DNA of 64,000 nt from Prosthecobacter sp. (GCF_014879935.1 NZ_JACSRD010000146.1:62001-126000), one strand, 5' to 3'. Shown: positions 9,701-16,546, counted from the first letter of the stretch. The notes: generated by a model from the sequence alone, not told the origin. Numbers and translations: made by a program.

Positions 9701-12450
9701 AACGTGAGCGTGCCGGTTCCGGTCAATCCATTCAAGTCCTGGGCCAGGAAGCGACCGCGTGACCGCACGGTGACCGCACCGTTGAACGCGTCAGCCGCCG
9801 CCAGCGTGCGCGCGGTATTGGCGGTGCTCACCGTGCTGCTGTAAAACTGCTGCAAGGTGCCGCCATCGAGCACTTCGATGCTGGCGATGCCGTTGCCACT
9901 GCCCATCGCGTTGGCCTGGGAGACTTCCAGCGTTCCGCCCGGCTCCACCAGGAAGGTGAGGGGGCTGCCGTTGGTGGTGTCGCCAAAGACGGACAAATCG
10001 TCCTCGAGCCGCACGATTCCACCGGTCACATGCGCCCGCAGCGCTCCGGGTGCCGAGCCGATGATGACCGGGCCGTTGCCATTGGTGACTCCGGCGGTGT
10101 TGTTGCCGAGTTGCAGCGTGTAGGCGCTTTGTCCCTCACCGTTTTGATTGGGGGCCAGCATGCCGTGCAGCTCAAAGTCGAATCCGTTCACCGTGATCGT
10201 GCCCAGCTCCCAGGCGCGCGTGTTGCGGTCCGTGCCGATGCCCTTCCACGGGGTTCCGATGCCGATGGTGACGCCGGAGTTGTCGTTCTGTGTCGCCGCA
10301 TCGCCAAAGTAGAACTGCATGTCGTTGGGCAGGTTCTGAATGGTGCGACTGCCGACACCCATGTCCGTCGAGTTGTTCCCGTGCAGAATGGTCGCACCGG
10401 GCTCCAGATGCACCTCGCCACCGGCGCTGACCGCTCCAGCCACGTAAGTGAGGCTGTTCAGGCCGCCGCCGGTCGCGGACACGCCGCCGATGGAGCTGTT
10501 CCCGTCGATGGTGAAACGATCGCCCGGCGTGTCGAAGGCCACAGCCGAGCTGTCGAGGTAGATGCTGCCGCCTTCAAACGCGGAGAAGCCCTGCGTCGAG
10601 GATGTGGCACCCATGCGCCGCAGGATGAGGATGCCGCGTGTCACGAAAACCGGGCCGGAGCCGAAGTAGGTCTGGTTGCTGTTGAAGCCGGTATAGACGT
10701 TTCCAGCGCCGTTGATGTAAGTGCCGCCGGAGTAGGTGTTGTTCGCGGTGCTGTAGAGCACCAGGCTGCCGCTCTGCGTCTTCACCAGCGCGGTGGGCAT
10801 GTCGCCATCCACGATGACGGAGTTGAGATAGAGGTTCGATTGCGCGTTGTGCACATACAACGCGCCGCCGTTGGCCGTGATGGTCGCGTTGCCGCCGCTC
10901 TCAGGCTGGATGTACTTCGTGTAGTTGCCCAGCGTCAGCAAACCGCCGGTGTCGATGGTCAGCGTGGTGCCGTCGAGCTGCTCGATGGTCGAATTGTTCG
11001 CCGTGACAGTCAGTTTGAGCGCGTTGAGCGTCGTGTTGCCGATGGTGGTGGTCGTCCCGGCCAGATCGAGGTCCACGTTGTCCGTGGGACCGGCGGTGGT
11101 GATGTCGGTGGAGGTATAATCCGCCACCCTCACGCCGAATTCAGCGTCGTAGTTCGCGAAGTTGACCAGGTTCACCAGCGCCCAGCCGCCGAGGATGCCG
11201 TCGTTCACCGGTTCGGGCAGATTCCCGAAGAGGATGCGTGGATTGTGACCGGGGCTGCCCAGCGTTCCGGTGGAAGTCGTCCAGTCAAAGCTGATCGTCG
11301 CATCCGGCGACCGCAGCAGATCGCCGAAGTAGAGCACCGTGTCGGCGCTGCTGCTGGTGCGGTTGATGTAGATGCGCGAGGTGCCGCGGTCGAGGTTGAG
11401 GGAGCTGAAGTTCTGCTGCCACACGCCGTTGCCTGCGCCGTTGTTGGAGGCGAAGTAGAGACGCCCGCCCTCCAGATGCAGCGGCGCGGCCTCATTGATG
11501 ATCGAATACGAAGGCGTCGAGCCGAGCGAGTCGTAACGGAGCTGCAGGTCACCGCCGGAGCGCACCGTGTAGCTGCTGGCGTTGAGAATGGGGACGTTGT
11601 TCACCTGTCCGCGGTCGGTTTCAGGCCGCAACTGCACCACGCCGCTGTCCACGATGAACGCGCCGGTGAATCCCGAGCTGTCGCCATCCAGTCGCAGTTC
11701 GCCGAAGCCCGTCTTGGTCAGTGTCGTGGAGCCGCTGATCGTGCCGCCGAGCCGCATGGAGCCGAAGGTGGAGGCGGAGCGGGTCACATCCAGCGTGCCG
11801 CCGCCATCGCCCACCGTGATGTCGCGTGTGGAGTAGAAGTTGTTTCCCAGCGCCCGCAGCGTCCCGCCATCGAGGATGATGTCACCGCCGCCGGTGCCGA
11901 GGCTTTGATCCTTGTACACCTCCACCACACCGGCGTTGATGGTGGTGTCGCCGCTGTAGCTGTTCGACGTGCCGAGGTTCAGCGTGCCATTGCCGGTTTT
12001 GAGCAAGCCCGACGTCCCTGCGAGGGTGGAGTCGATGCGTGCGAAGTTCAGGCCGGTCACATCGATCGTGGCGCTGCCGCCGAGCGTCAGCGTGCCGCCG
12101 CTGAGCAGGTAGCCGCTGCTTTGAAACACGAGTGATCCCGCGTTCAACGCTCCTGCGAGAACGACGTTCCCGGCGGTGCCGGAAAAAACGGCGGTGTCGT
12201 TCACTGAATCTGGCCAGGCAGTGTTTGCAGACACGCCATCCCACCACTGCGGTGACACCACGTCCCAGGTGCCGGAGCCACCGAGTCCCGTGCCGTCGGT
12301 GGCATTGCCGGCCGCCGTGGCATCGGCATCCCAATAGAACGTGGCGGCGCTTGATCGTGTGACGCTCATTCCGGTGAGTATGAGCAGCAAGCAAACGGCG
12401 TGGTGGATGCGAAGCTGCGAAGGCTGGGTGTGGATGGTCGGCGTCATCAT
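739..12450 (-). CDS. Giant autotransporter-type beta-strand repeat protein with PEP-CTERM anchor (3903 aa)
   Basis: The ORF is open from 12693, but the likely start is one of two adjacent ATGs at 12450/12447. They follow an AGGA sequence and precede a good signal peptide (LLLILTGMSVTRSSA, cleaved before ATFYW). The product is about 3900 residues of Gly/Thr/Asn/Ser-rich beta-helix sequence. At least ten copies of the autotransporter-associated beta-strand (PATR) motif can be read, for example KTGSGELVLSGINTYTG and KEGPGTVTLDNPN. No outer-membrane autotransporter barrel is present. The C-terminus instead carries VPEPGR, a hydrophobic stretch and an arginine run, which is the PEP-CTERM sorting signal cut by exosortase in related systems. 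A cell-surface or matrix protein, perhaps an adhesin, is the best inference. It is divergent from the two-component genes at 12722-14940. Long antisense ORFs across it are codon-bias shadows. Confidence 0.9.
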   Translation of the reverse strand: MMTPTIHTQPSQLRIHHAVCLLLILTGMSVTRSSAATFYWDADATAAGNATDGTGLGGSGTWDVVSPQWWDGVSANTAWPDSVNDTAVFSGTAGNVVLAGALNAGSLVFQSSGYLLSGGTLTLGGSATIDVTGLNFARIDSTLAGTSGLLKTGNGTLNLGTSNSYSGDTTINAGVVEVYKDQSLGTGGGDIILDGGTLRALGNNFYSTRDITVGDGGGTLDVTRSASTFGSMRLGGTISGSTTLTKTGFGELRLDGDSSGFTGAFIVDSGVVQLRPETDRGQVNNVPILNASSYTVRSGGDLQLRYDSLGSTPSYSIINEAAPLHLEGGRLYFASNNGAGNGVWQQNFSSLNLDRGTSRIYINRTSSSADTVLYFGDLLRSPDATISFDWTTSTGTLGSPGHNPRILFGNLPEPVNDGILGGWALVNLVNFANYDAEFGVRVADYTSTDITTAGPTDNVDLDLAGTTTTIGNTTLNALKLTVTANNSTIEQLDGTTLTIDTGGLLTLGNYTKYIQPESGGNATITANGGALYVHNAQSNLYLNSVIVDGDMPTALVKTQSGSLVLYSTANNTYSGGTYINGAGNVYTGFNSNQTYFGSGPVFVTRGILILRRMGATSSTQGFSAFEGGSIYLDSSAVAFDTPGDRFTIDGNSSIGGVSATGGGLNSLTYVAGAVSAGGEVHLEPGATILHGNNSTDMGVGSRTIQNLPNDMQFYFGDAATQNDNSGVTIGIGTPWKGIGTDRNTRAWELGTITVNGFDFELHGMLAPNQNGEGQSAYTLQLGNNTAGVTNGNGPVIIGSAPGALRAHVTGGIVRLEDDLSVFGDTTNGSPLTFLVEPGGTLEVSQANAMGSGNGIASIEVLDGGTLQQFYSSTVSTANTARTLAAADAFNGAVTVRSRGRFLAQDLNGLTGTGTLTFEERSIIQISNATGWTGSQVLPSNGLISGQNLAVVKIYADNFGTAAEPTLTTYFDGTGIYEWGTNANAANPSVAGTPILSLDGGLVINDAYDRNLDATSRGFIELKPGGAGGTFAASTGHYFNILEDVELHGLTLTIGYADVVDGDPGLGDLRLAKVTSDSAGGMLHVIDGAQLLIGATNAIDDSISITLEAGAWLDVDNSDTILQLIGNGATSRVLGDNTLTVVQTGDYDFNASMGDTASLNQAGGGILTLAQDADGTGTLTASSGTIRVGTGVSIGTGYTLNPVTGGTVDLNGQTVDAASVIGDSTGTVNLNGGVLQFSNTSTVTIDSNMAVINGPGTIRTVGTGSVRFNGDPTRINNVSTIDILNGEFRVDGIAGTPDSHIISASTINLGDGLVTTGGTGFRVFPRLFLVNTESTQTATLNINGGWLVSDLGTLVTVGTGQEIWSGDINFTGAAETNLIDVNDVSTSNRTQPEEHVISGTLGGTGGFSKVNVGALILTANNPISGDIYVQRAGPGTQSVNSQGGLVLTGANGALSAANALVLSRDGSLYLDNSTDVLDQSTDGIGRLGNSTDLQLRANARLRLIGNSSTAVSETLGALLQETGSGKVNFDLDDSTPQLTTLTFASYTRQAGAITQFQVIDNIAGALGTTARLLFADGGASAVQYGSGTGNGTTTRSIVLGAFGGVNNIADQFMTFDSSSPNELRPLDFNTEHLLSSALPVKGLVDGDYTVLYGVDQNFMLNYNVDRAGDPDGDVNWFGDNPNRITVNVAMNSLRFGTNTPTSTVNSNNTNELGSVLVLNADVTLYLGDSSGATNGIGIDTHGSGMILFGRDISGTSPGSNQYIAGGVLDFGTREALLVNESGNSALIRSTIAGSGGLTKAGVQTIYLDNSNTYTGITTIAEGILDIRDQHALGDSPLVRIEGSGQLYLELGTNVVDSASGGAPPDLFVGINDASRTILYSNNANNTWGGDIIIDNVDNTGNWVFTSYIGTNALATLNLNGDIYGNELANPINTDTSLNDARLIATNGINSAGGVININGQVHDNANGAIATPVTSDNENQLLRFFIRGSDQAVVNARQQWDAAGLIFVENGILRYEGEGNFWTPQAAANMNAANGQSGLRIGGNSNLWNAAVILTKPGQALNISRIDIGGDGTNDYNQLGNDMLAGTNSSGTVTFGDGTDRVVFNGSNAANAFVRDLTVYQAGGGTMELNFRLDDTDSDSHTSFTKIGRGVVNFNGQNDVNGAAQNGDVEQLNMSGGLLRLTNYGNATGRRFDTGAMITLAGGGIEMDGASSIQDETANYTGAAVVANAAFPAAQTLIAPGGTDVIVTSKAGRTTTMNIGSATIALNRMSGGTVNFVENGNGGVSVLSLLGTGAPADGTAIAWATYGDSYSYNAASATYTLNALDFAMTTTGDLTAFSGASRENNDTAATWTNGNDISELLGFTGTTGAGAVVNTLHFDADAAGTITVDAGGLEITSGGIMVSSLVLNAASAKTITGGALSAGADADLIVHQHGGSTLTIASAIADHAGSSAGNALVKTGSGELVLSGINTYTGRTFLNGGTLSISADANLGTASGSPVADGIHINGGTLQTTADMSLDANRGIMLGGNGGEINVAAGTTLTYGGVIVSEANVIVGYAANPAVGRIDKTGDGTLILRGVNNSYNGLTDVIAGTLKWEPLAQAAATVTPFGSNSAFLDGTTVHSGATLALHPGTVANNSNQNFVFQEWFTFQGGSILDLAPENTTENPHDFNTYFRGIMQFDSLGNPGTLDGTQTAATLAGTTVIYNRDTVYFNDAGGYITGDGGITKAGAGYMGIRESNPEWTGQLIISEGAVDVFSAGNPLGVGTLPIILGHNLEAELAGEFVTGNTAVQLLFRDEGGYRDVSNITQDIIVRHDAGAGTQLKRIGARYLAHADVVNYNGDLTLHDNVEFFYQDDVRDSNSTTASNIRNDTRSVGAPTNAETVFINFNGVITGTGNISTNVPQGGNANSANGSITGAMDDFVINAIFGLNGDNRSWTGDLLITNNSNTNGADDVDRIAILRLGNVYALNDNLVKFASQGHLQLAGINKTFTQNFLFVGATGLAPTAKIENAAFTDVTVTFDSGTQSGVNFQDIGVGMADGLTFGGTLYNQGLLNVVKTGAGETVFGASTGGGETFDTFSNYHGTTLVQQGTLYAGSNNPFSPYSRFIVADGAKLSPFWDNAGTGFNVTIGSLSGGSGATVNIENSIFNLGGDDTDDADFAGIITTTDAFGDPGAGAGGVFKIGSGSQRLSGANTFVTPNIGVLQGTLIGGSNTAFGDAFNVINLGGIPFVSINPVDGRVELLLDGTADAVVNPVVMNNFDGNDEGITVIGTRATSGTYGFATGGTVSLYQDIATNVFLQAEGDSVFRFGDMIMDIGFGSLPLIKIGAGTVELHVANTYGSGGSWAAGPGIDGGTIVRHGTLSLFDSGALSTTIVELGDTRRELGTDAYLATTRSLITAAAGGSFNEASNGAGGAGNGAFLNVSTIVDGVVITTADIGRRILVMSEGNNPERNGVYEIVSLDPTGTHMNLVRAADFDETTEMLYGTSILVTHGATHAGGRFFVATTDVTTVNGDGTDPVYWLADDAGPDVGLIAAVPDLYISTDIDINDTNGSGATYIGGTFTSGTTEFAGAITLQHLTLPGVDNIRELTLISSSNDAGGGVLISGPITTADPGDTLNIRKEGPGTVTLDNPNTTYTGKTTIAEGTLALAGDTDISSTSWIEVAAAGTLDFSASNAGDFTFNGPVSGAGTVATGSGTFIIGTSGSPGFLSPGMSSDPASVATAGDAIGTFTVNGNLELAGDATGVTRLTLQMGATNGADYNDSANFLLHLGTGDFDTWITTQGDAYDTQTGGNHDRVVVTGSFTMNSGGIISFTNDNGADYQPVFGDVFNLLDWSSVNPNGFSTGGMGRGDGLVGDLGLPDLSLPDLLYDTSLFFSHGIVVVVPEPGRATLVLFGLIALLRRRRR

Positions 12451-12469
12451 GGTTCCTGGTGGTTTGTAT

Positions 12470-12484
12470 CCCCGTTGTGCGGGG
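12470..12484 (-). other. Small hairpin in the 5' leader of the giant PEP-CTERM gene
   Basis: CCCCG and CGGGG flank a five-base loop, about 20 bases upstream of the ATG pair at 12450/12447. It could shape access to the ribosome-binding region. No function is shown by sequence alone. Confidence 0.3.
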
Positions 12485-12578
12485 AGGCGTTGTGATGCCC
12501 CCGAGACTAGCGAACCCACCTCTCCAAAATCCATGCGGCGAACCTGCAACGTGTTCCGGCCTCTGGCGCATCGCCGCC

Positions 12579-12613
12579 TACGCCATCCGCCACCGTGATA
12601 GGCCATTGGCGTA
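12579..12613. promoter_or_regulatory. Candidate operator: inverted repeat in the divergent promoter region
   Basis: TACGCCA (12579-12585) and TGGCGTA (12607-12613) are exact inverted copies separated by 21 bases. They lie between the giant PEP-CTERM gene and the divergent sensor-kinase gene. The layout would suit a dimeric regulator such as the LuxR-type protein encoded at 14245, but binding is inference. Confidence 0.35.
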
Positions 12614-12721
12614 TCCCTTAAACAGGGTTGGCTGATTGTGCGCGCGGGCGTGTCTCGCCACTGTCTGCCCCGTCCGGGTTCCCGGCTTCCCATGCTTCAG
12701 ACTCACACATCGCAGGCGGTC

Positions 12722-14209
12722 ATGAAACCGTCCTCAAAGAAACCCGCGAGACCGGGGGCGCGGAGGATGGAGCCCGCCTCGCACGTCAGGCTTTCGTCCG
12801 CTGAACTCGAAGCCGCCAGCGCCCTTCCGGCGCTCGTCGCCGTGCTGGATGCGGAGCGCCGCTACCGCTACTGCAATCCGGCCTTTCGTGTCTGGTTCGG
12901 GCTGGATCCGCAAAGCCTCGTGGGCCGCCGTTTCGAAGAGGTGGCGGGTGAGGCGGTGCATGAGGTCGTCAGACCGCATGTGGAGGCGGTGCTGGCGGGC
13001 CGTGAGGTGAGTTTTGAAGCGTTGTTTGTCTATCGCCATGGCCCGGCACGCCAGGTGAACGTCCATTACACACCGCAGCATGACGGCGCCGGCCGTGTCA
13101 TCGGCTATGTGTCGCTGACAGTCGATGTGTCGCGTCAACGTGAGGCCGAAATGAGCCTCCGCCGCCTCACAGCGGAGCTGGAGGCGAAGGTGGACAAGCG
13201 CACGCACGAGCTGCACCAGACCATCGAGGCCCTGCAGGCCACCGTGCAGGGTGCGCCTGACACGGTGCTCGTCCTCGACGCCTCCGGCTGCATCATCAAT
13301 GCCAATCCACCGGCCCGTCGCCTCTTCGGCCTGGCGCCGGAACGCATCCTCGGCCAGTCGCTCAGCGCCTTCCTGCCAGCCTCCGATGTGGAGGACTTCA
13401 GCGAGTTTTTTGAGGAGGCCAAACGTAGCTCGCCTGACATCCGTTCCACCGAGCCGCGCCAGTCTTTGCTCCGCCATGCCAGCGGCTCGCTCATTCCCAT
13501 CGAGGTGGCCATCGGTGTCAGCCCGCGGCTGGATCACTTCACCGCCTTCATCCGTGACATCACCCGCCGTCGCAATCTGGAGGCGGAACTCATGCGCGTG
13601 GCCGTGGATGAGCGGCGTCACATCGCGCAGGATCTGCACGACAGCCTCTGCCAGGAGATCAGCGCGGTGCATTTCGCCGTCGTGGCCCTCGCCCGGCGGC
13701 TCGCGGAAGCCGGATCCGCCGAGGCCGGCACGACGCGGAAGATCGGCCACATGATCGAGGAGACCCTCGATCACGCGCGTCACATCGCCCACGGCCTCGG
13801 TCCGGTGATGGAGGAGGGGGATGACCTCGTGCGGGCGCTGCGGCGGCTCGCCCGCACCACGGAGGACCTTTGCAAAATGCCCTGCGGCATCGTTTCCAGC
13901 GGTCACTTCGCCGATGTGGACCGCGATGTGGGCACGCAGCTCTATTACATCACGCAGGAGGCGCTCAACAACGTGCTGCGCCATGCGCAGGCCAGCCGCA
14001 TGGACATCCGCCTCACGCGTGATGGCGGTGATGTGGTGCTGTGCATCACTGACAACGGCCGCGGCTGCCATCCGTGCGGAGAATCGTCCGGCCGCGGCCT
14101 GCGTTTCATGCGTTATCGTGCTGCCGCGCTGAATGGCAGCTTGCGCTTGCGGAACCGGCCCTCAGGCGGCACAGAGCTCGAGTGCCGTGTGCCGGTGGAG
14201 GCGTCGTGA
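12722..14209 (+). CDS. Cytoplasmic PAS-PAS sensor histidine kinase, NarL/HisKA_3 type
   Basis: Read from the ATG at 12722, which follows an AGGCGG-like site; the longer ORF start at 12638 adds unconserved sequence. The 495-residue product has a first PAS domain (about 27-140), a short coiled coil, a second PAS domain (about 175-285) and a HisKA_3 dimerisation/phosphoacceptor region whose likely phosphorylated His is in RHIAQDLHDSL. A HATPase_c domain follows, with an N box (TQEALNNVLRHAQ), a DNGRG G1 box and a later SGRGL segment. No membrane helix is seen, so it probably senses a cytoplasmic signal through PAS. Its stop overlaps a possible GTG start of the response-regulator gene, so the two are expected to be co-transcribed and to work as a pair. 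The divergent giant PEP-CTERM gene is a plausible target. Confidence 0.93.
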   Translation: MKPSSKKPARPGARRMEPASHVRLSSAELEAASALPALVAVLDAERRYRYCNPAFRVWFGLDPQSLVGRRFEEVAGEAVHEVVRPHVEAVLAGREVSFEALFVYRHGPARQVNVHYTPQHDGAGRVIGYVSLTVDVSRQREAEMSLRRLTAELEAKVDKRTHELHQTIEALQATVQGAPDTVLVLDASGCIINANPPARRLFGLAPERILGQSLSAFLPASDVEDFSEFFEEAKRSSPDIRSTEPRQSLLRHASGSLIPIEVAIGVSPRLDHFTAFIRDITRRRNLEAELMRVAVDERRHIAQDLHDSLCQEISAVHFAVVALARRLAEAGSAEAGTTRKIGHMIEETLDHARHIAHGLGPVMEEGDDLVRALRRLARTTEDLCKMPCGIVSSGHFADVDRDVGTQLYYITQEALNNVLRHAQASRMDIRLTRDGGDVVLCITDNGRGCHPCGESSGRGLRFMRYRAAALNGSLRLRNRPSGGTELECRVPVEAS

Positions 14210-14244
14210 ACCGCGTCCCGGGCACGTGGTTCCCGGATGCCGTC

Positions 14245-14940
14245 ATGAATCCCCGCCAATCCAACTGCATTCGTGTCCTGCTCGTGGATGACCACCCGTT
14301 TCTGCGGCAGGGCGTGGCCTTGAGCCTGCACTCCGCGGCCGACATCCAGGTCTGCGGTGAGGCGCCCGACTCCGCCACCGCCATCCGTCTTGAGGAAGAA
14401 CTGCAGCCGGATGTCGTCCTGACCGATCTCACGCTGCCGGACAAGAGCGGCCTGGAGCTCATCCACATCCTGCACGAACGCCGGCCGGAGGTGAAGATCC
14501 TCGTCCTCTCCATGCACGAGGAGGACATCTACGCCGAGCGTTGCCTCCGCGCCGGTGCCAAAGGCTACCTGATGAAGAGCAAGGCGCCCGAGCTGCTCGT
14601 CGCCGCCGTCCGCGAAGTCGCTGCCGGACGCATCTATGTCAGCGGAAACCTCGCCCAGCGCCTGCTTCAAATCCTCACGCAGCCCGCCACCGCCGAATCC
14701 GACCGGCCGGACGGGCTCAAAGAACTGAGCGCACGCGAGTTTGAGGTCTTCGAGCTCATCGGCCGTGGCAAAACGGCGAAGGAGATCGCCCACATGCTGG
14801 GAATCAGCTCGAAGACGGTCGATGTGCATCGCGGACGCATCCGCGAGAAGCTGAACATCCAGACGAATCCGGATCTGATTCACCACGCGGTCCGCTGGGT
14901 GCAGGCGCATGAGGGTGGTGGTGCCATCGGGCCTCAATAG
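14245..14940 (+). CDS. NarL/FixJ-family response regulator
   Basis: A 231-residue regulator with an N-terminal receiver domain. The acidic pair is D15/D16, the phosphoacceptor is D61 in VVLTDLTLPD, the switch Ser is S89 and the conserved Lys is K111. The C-terminal LuxR-type helix-turn-helix runs from about 155 to 215 (LSAREFEVFELIGRGKTAKEI). It is the cognate partner of the kinase immediately upstream. The ATG at 14245 gives a normal N-terminus. An alternative GTG at 14206 overlaps the kinase stop (GTGA) and has GGAGG just upstream, which would add 13 residues and couple translation. The 3' end overlaps the convergent deoC gene by seven bases. Confidence 0.93.
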   Translation: MNPRQSNCIRVLLVDDHPFLRQGVALSLHSAADIQVCGEAPDSATAIRLEEELQPDVVLTDLTLPDKSGLELIHILHERRPEVKILVLSMHEEDIYAERCLRAGAKGYLMKSKAPELLVAAVREVAAGRIYVSGNLAQRLLQILTQPATAESDRPDGLKELSAREFEVFELIGRGKTAKEIAHMLGISSKTVDVHRGRIREKLNIQTNPDLIHHAVRWVQAHEGGGAIGPQ

Positions 14941-15716
14941 CCGCCGGTGCCGATCTTGCCGGACGACTCGCCGCTTTCACCGGCAGCCTCGCGCTTGCGA
15001 TAATCATCCATCATCGCTGCGGTGGCCGTGGCACCGCAGCGGGTGCCACCGAGATCGCGCACCTTGATGAGGCCGTCGAGATCACGCACGCCACCGGCGG
15101 CTTTCACCTGCACTTTGGGCGAGCAGCTTGCCCGCATGAGCGCGAGGTCGTGCTCAGTGGCTCCTTTGTAATTGTAGCTGCCATCGGGCTGCTTCACGAA
15201 GCCGTAGCCGGTGCTCGTCTTCACCCAATCGGCCCCGGCGCGCTCGCAGATTTCGCACAGCTTGCGTTTGAAGTCATCGCTGCTGAGGCCAGCGCCACCA
15301 TTGGTGAGGTAGTCGTTCTCAAAGATCACCTTCACCTTCGCGCCATGCTCGTGCGCCTCATCGCAGACGGCTTTCACATCCGCTTCGACGTAGCCCCAGT
15401 CGCCACCCATGGCCTTGCCGATGTTGATGACCATGTCGATCTCGTTGGCGCCGTCCTTGCAGGCGAGTTCGGTCTCGTAGCGCTTCGACTCGGTGGTGCT
15501 GTTGCCATGGGGGAAGCCGATCACGCAGCCGACCAGCACGCCGGAGCCGCGCAGCCACTCGACGGCCTGCTTCACGGCGTAGGGTTTGATGCAGACCGAG
15601 GCCACCTGATACTTTGCGGCCAGCTCGCAGCCGGCTTTGAGGTCCGCGTCCGTCATCGTGGGATGCAGGAGGCTGTGGTCGATCATCTTGGCGAGGTCGG
15701 AGTAGCTGTATTTCAT
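14934..15716 (-). CDS. deoC: Deoxyribose-phosphate aldolase
   Basis: The 260-residue TIM-barrel aldolase cleaves 2-deoxy-D-ribose 5-phosphate to glyceraldehyde 3-phosphate and acetaldehyde in cytosolic deoxynucleoside catabolism. The Schiff-base lysine is K166 in VKTSTGYGF. The second essential lysine is K205 in VKAAGGVRDL, and the acidic residue of the relay is in NEIDMVIN (D94). Length and motifs match the DeoC family, with a low-complexity Gly/Ser-rich tail. The gene is divergent from a GntR-type regulator, and two palindromic operator-like sites lie 12 and 33 bases before its ATG. It is therefore probably repressed by that regulator. No other deo genes are adjacent. Confidence 0.96.
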   Translation of the reverse strand: MKYSYSDLAKMIDHSLLHPTMTDADLKAGCELAAKYQVASVCIKPYAVKQAVEWLRGSGVLVGCVIGFPHGNSTTESKRYETELACKDGANEIDMVINIGKAMGGDWGYVEADVKAVCDEAHEHGAKVKVIFENDYLTNGGAGLSSDDFKRKLCEICERAGADWVKTSTGYGFVKQPDGSYNYKGATEHDLALMRASCSPKVQVKAAGGVRDLDGLIKVRDLGGTRCGATATAAMMDDYRKREAAGESGESSGKIGTGGY

Positions 15717-15727
15717 GGTGTCTGGAT

Positions 15728-15738
15728 TGGCTTAGCCA
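15728..15738. promoter_or_regulatory. Operator half of a paired site (TGGCTTAGCCA)
   Basis: An 11-base palindrome, TGGCT-T-AGCCA, preceded by AT. It lies 12 bases upstream of deoC and is the exact reverse complement of the second site 21 bases away. GntR-family dimers bind such short palindromes, so this is the likely operator of the divergent regulator. Confidence 0.65.
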
Positions 15739-15748
15739 GTTTCTAAAT

Positions 15749-15759
15749 TGGCTAAGCCA
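15749..15759. promoter_or_regulatory. Second copy of the paired operator (TGGCTAAGCCA)
   Basis: TGGCT-A-AGCCA lies 21 bases (two helical turns) from the first copy, so both face the same side of the helix. An extra ATTGGCT half-site occurs at 15775-15781, just before the regulator's ATG. The arrangement suggests cooperative control of deoC and autoregulation of the regulator gene. Confidence 0.65.
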
Positions 15760-15796
15760 CTTGTCAAAGCCGGAATTGGCTCCAAGATCGCCGCGC

Positions 15797-16543
15797 ATGG
15801 CCGTTCGCGCCTCCTTTCACCAGCAGCTCATCGAAAAACTGCGCAAACTGCTGCGCGGCCGCCAGTTCGCGCCCGGGGCGCGTTTCCTGACTGAGCGGGA
15901 GATCGCCGAGCGCTTCAAAACCAGCCGCCCGACCGCGAACAAGGCCCTCAGCTGCCTCGTTTCGGCCGGATTGCTGGATATTCGTCAAGGTGCAGGCACC
16001 TTCGTGCGCGAGAGCGTGCTGGACTACGATCTGCAGCGTCTCGTTAGCTTCACGGACAAGGCGCTCGCTGCCGGAAAGGAGCCGGGAACGAAAGTGGTGA
16101 CGCTTGAACAGGTTTCTGCTCCTGAAATGGCTGCGGCGATGCATCTGAAGCCTGATGAGCCGCTGTGGCTGCTGGAGCGTGTGCGCCTCGCCGATGGCCA
16201 GCCGGTCATTTTTGAGCGCAGGCATGTGGCGGCGTCGCTTTGCCCGCGATTGACGAAAACTGAGGCCAAGGGCTCGCTGTATGCGTTCTGGACGCAGAAG
16301 TGCGGCCTAAGCATTGCTGGAGCCAGCGAGGTGATCCGTGCGGTGAATGCAAACAAGGTCCAGGCGACACATCTTGGCCTCCGTGAAGGTGTTGCGTGCC
16401 TCCAAGTCGTCGCCACCGGCCATCTGGCCGATGGGAAAGTGCTCTGGCACGAAGAGACGCTCTACCGCAGCGACGTGTATGAGTTTCGCAACCAGCTCGG
16501 TGGACTCACGACTCCGAAACCGGCCGTCGGCGCGATGCGCTGA
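15797..16543 (+). CDS. GntR-family transcriptional regulator (winged HTH + UTRA)
   Basis: Read from the ATG at 15797, giving 248 residues; the ORF track start at 15761 is a TTG next to the operator. Residues about 8-75 form the GntR winged helix (LTEREIAERFKTSRPTANKAL, then GLLDIRQGAGTFV). Residues about 85-235 form a UTRA ligand-binding domain, which senses small molecules such as sugar phosphates in this subfamily. The gene diverges from deoC over a region carrying two TGGCTNAGCCA palindromes. A role as deoC repressor and autorepressor is likely, with a deoxyribose- or sugar-phosphate-like effector as inference. Its 3' end is three bases from the convergent isomerase-like gene. Confidence 0.9.
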   Translation: MAVRASFHQQLIEKLRKLLRGRQFAPGARFLTEREIAERFKTSRPTANKALSCLVSAGLLDIRQGAGTFVRESVLDYDLQRLVSFTDKALAAGKEPGTKVVTLEQVSAPEMAAAMHLKPDEPLWLLERVRLADGQPVIFERRHVAASLCPRLTKTEAKGSLYAFWTQKCGLSIAGASEVIRAVNANKVQATHLGLREGVACLQVVATGHLADGKVLWHEETLYRSDVYEFRNQLGGLTTPKPAVGAMR

Positions 16544-16546
16544 GGC

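Noticed and set aside
289-12135. Very long forward-strand ORFs (689, 1017, 414 and 701 aa, among others) opposite the giant gene
   Set aside because: They are antisense shadows produced by high GC and strong third-position bias. They lack signal peptides or family motifs, while the reverse frame shows clear PATR repeats and a PEP-CTERM tail.
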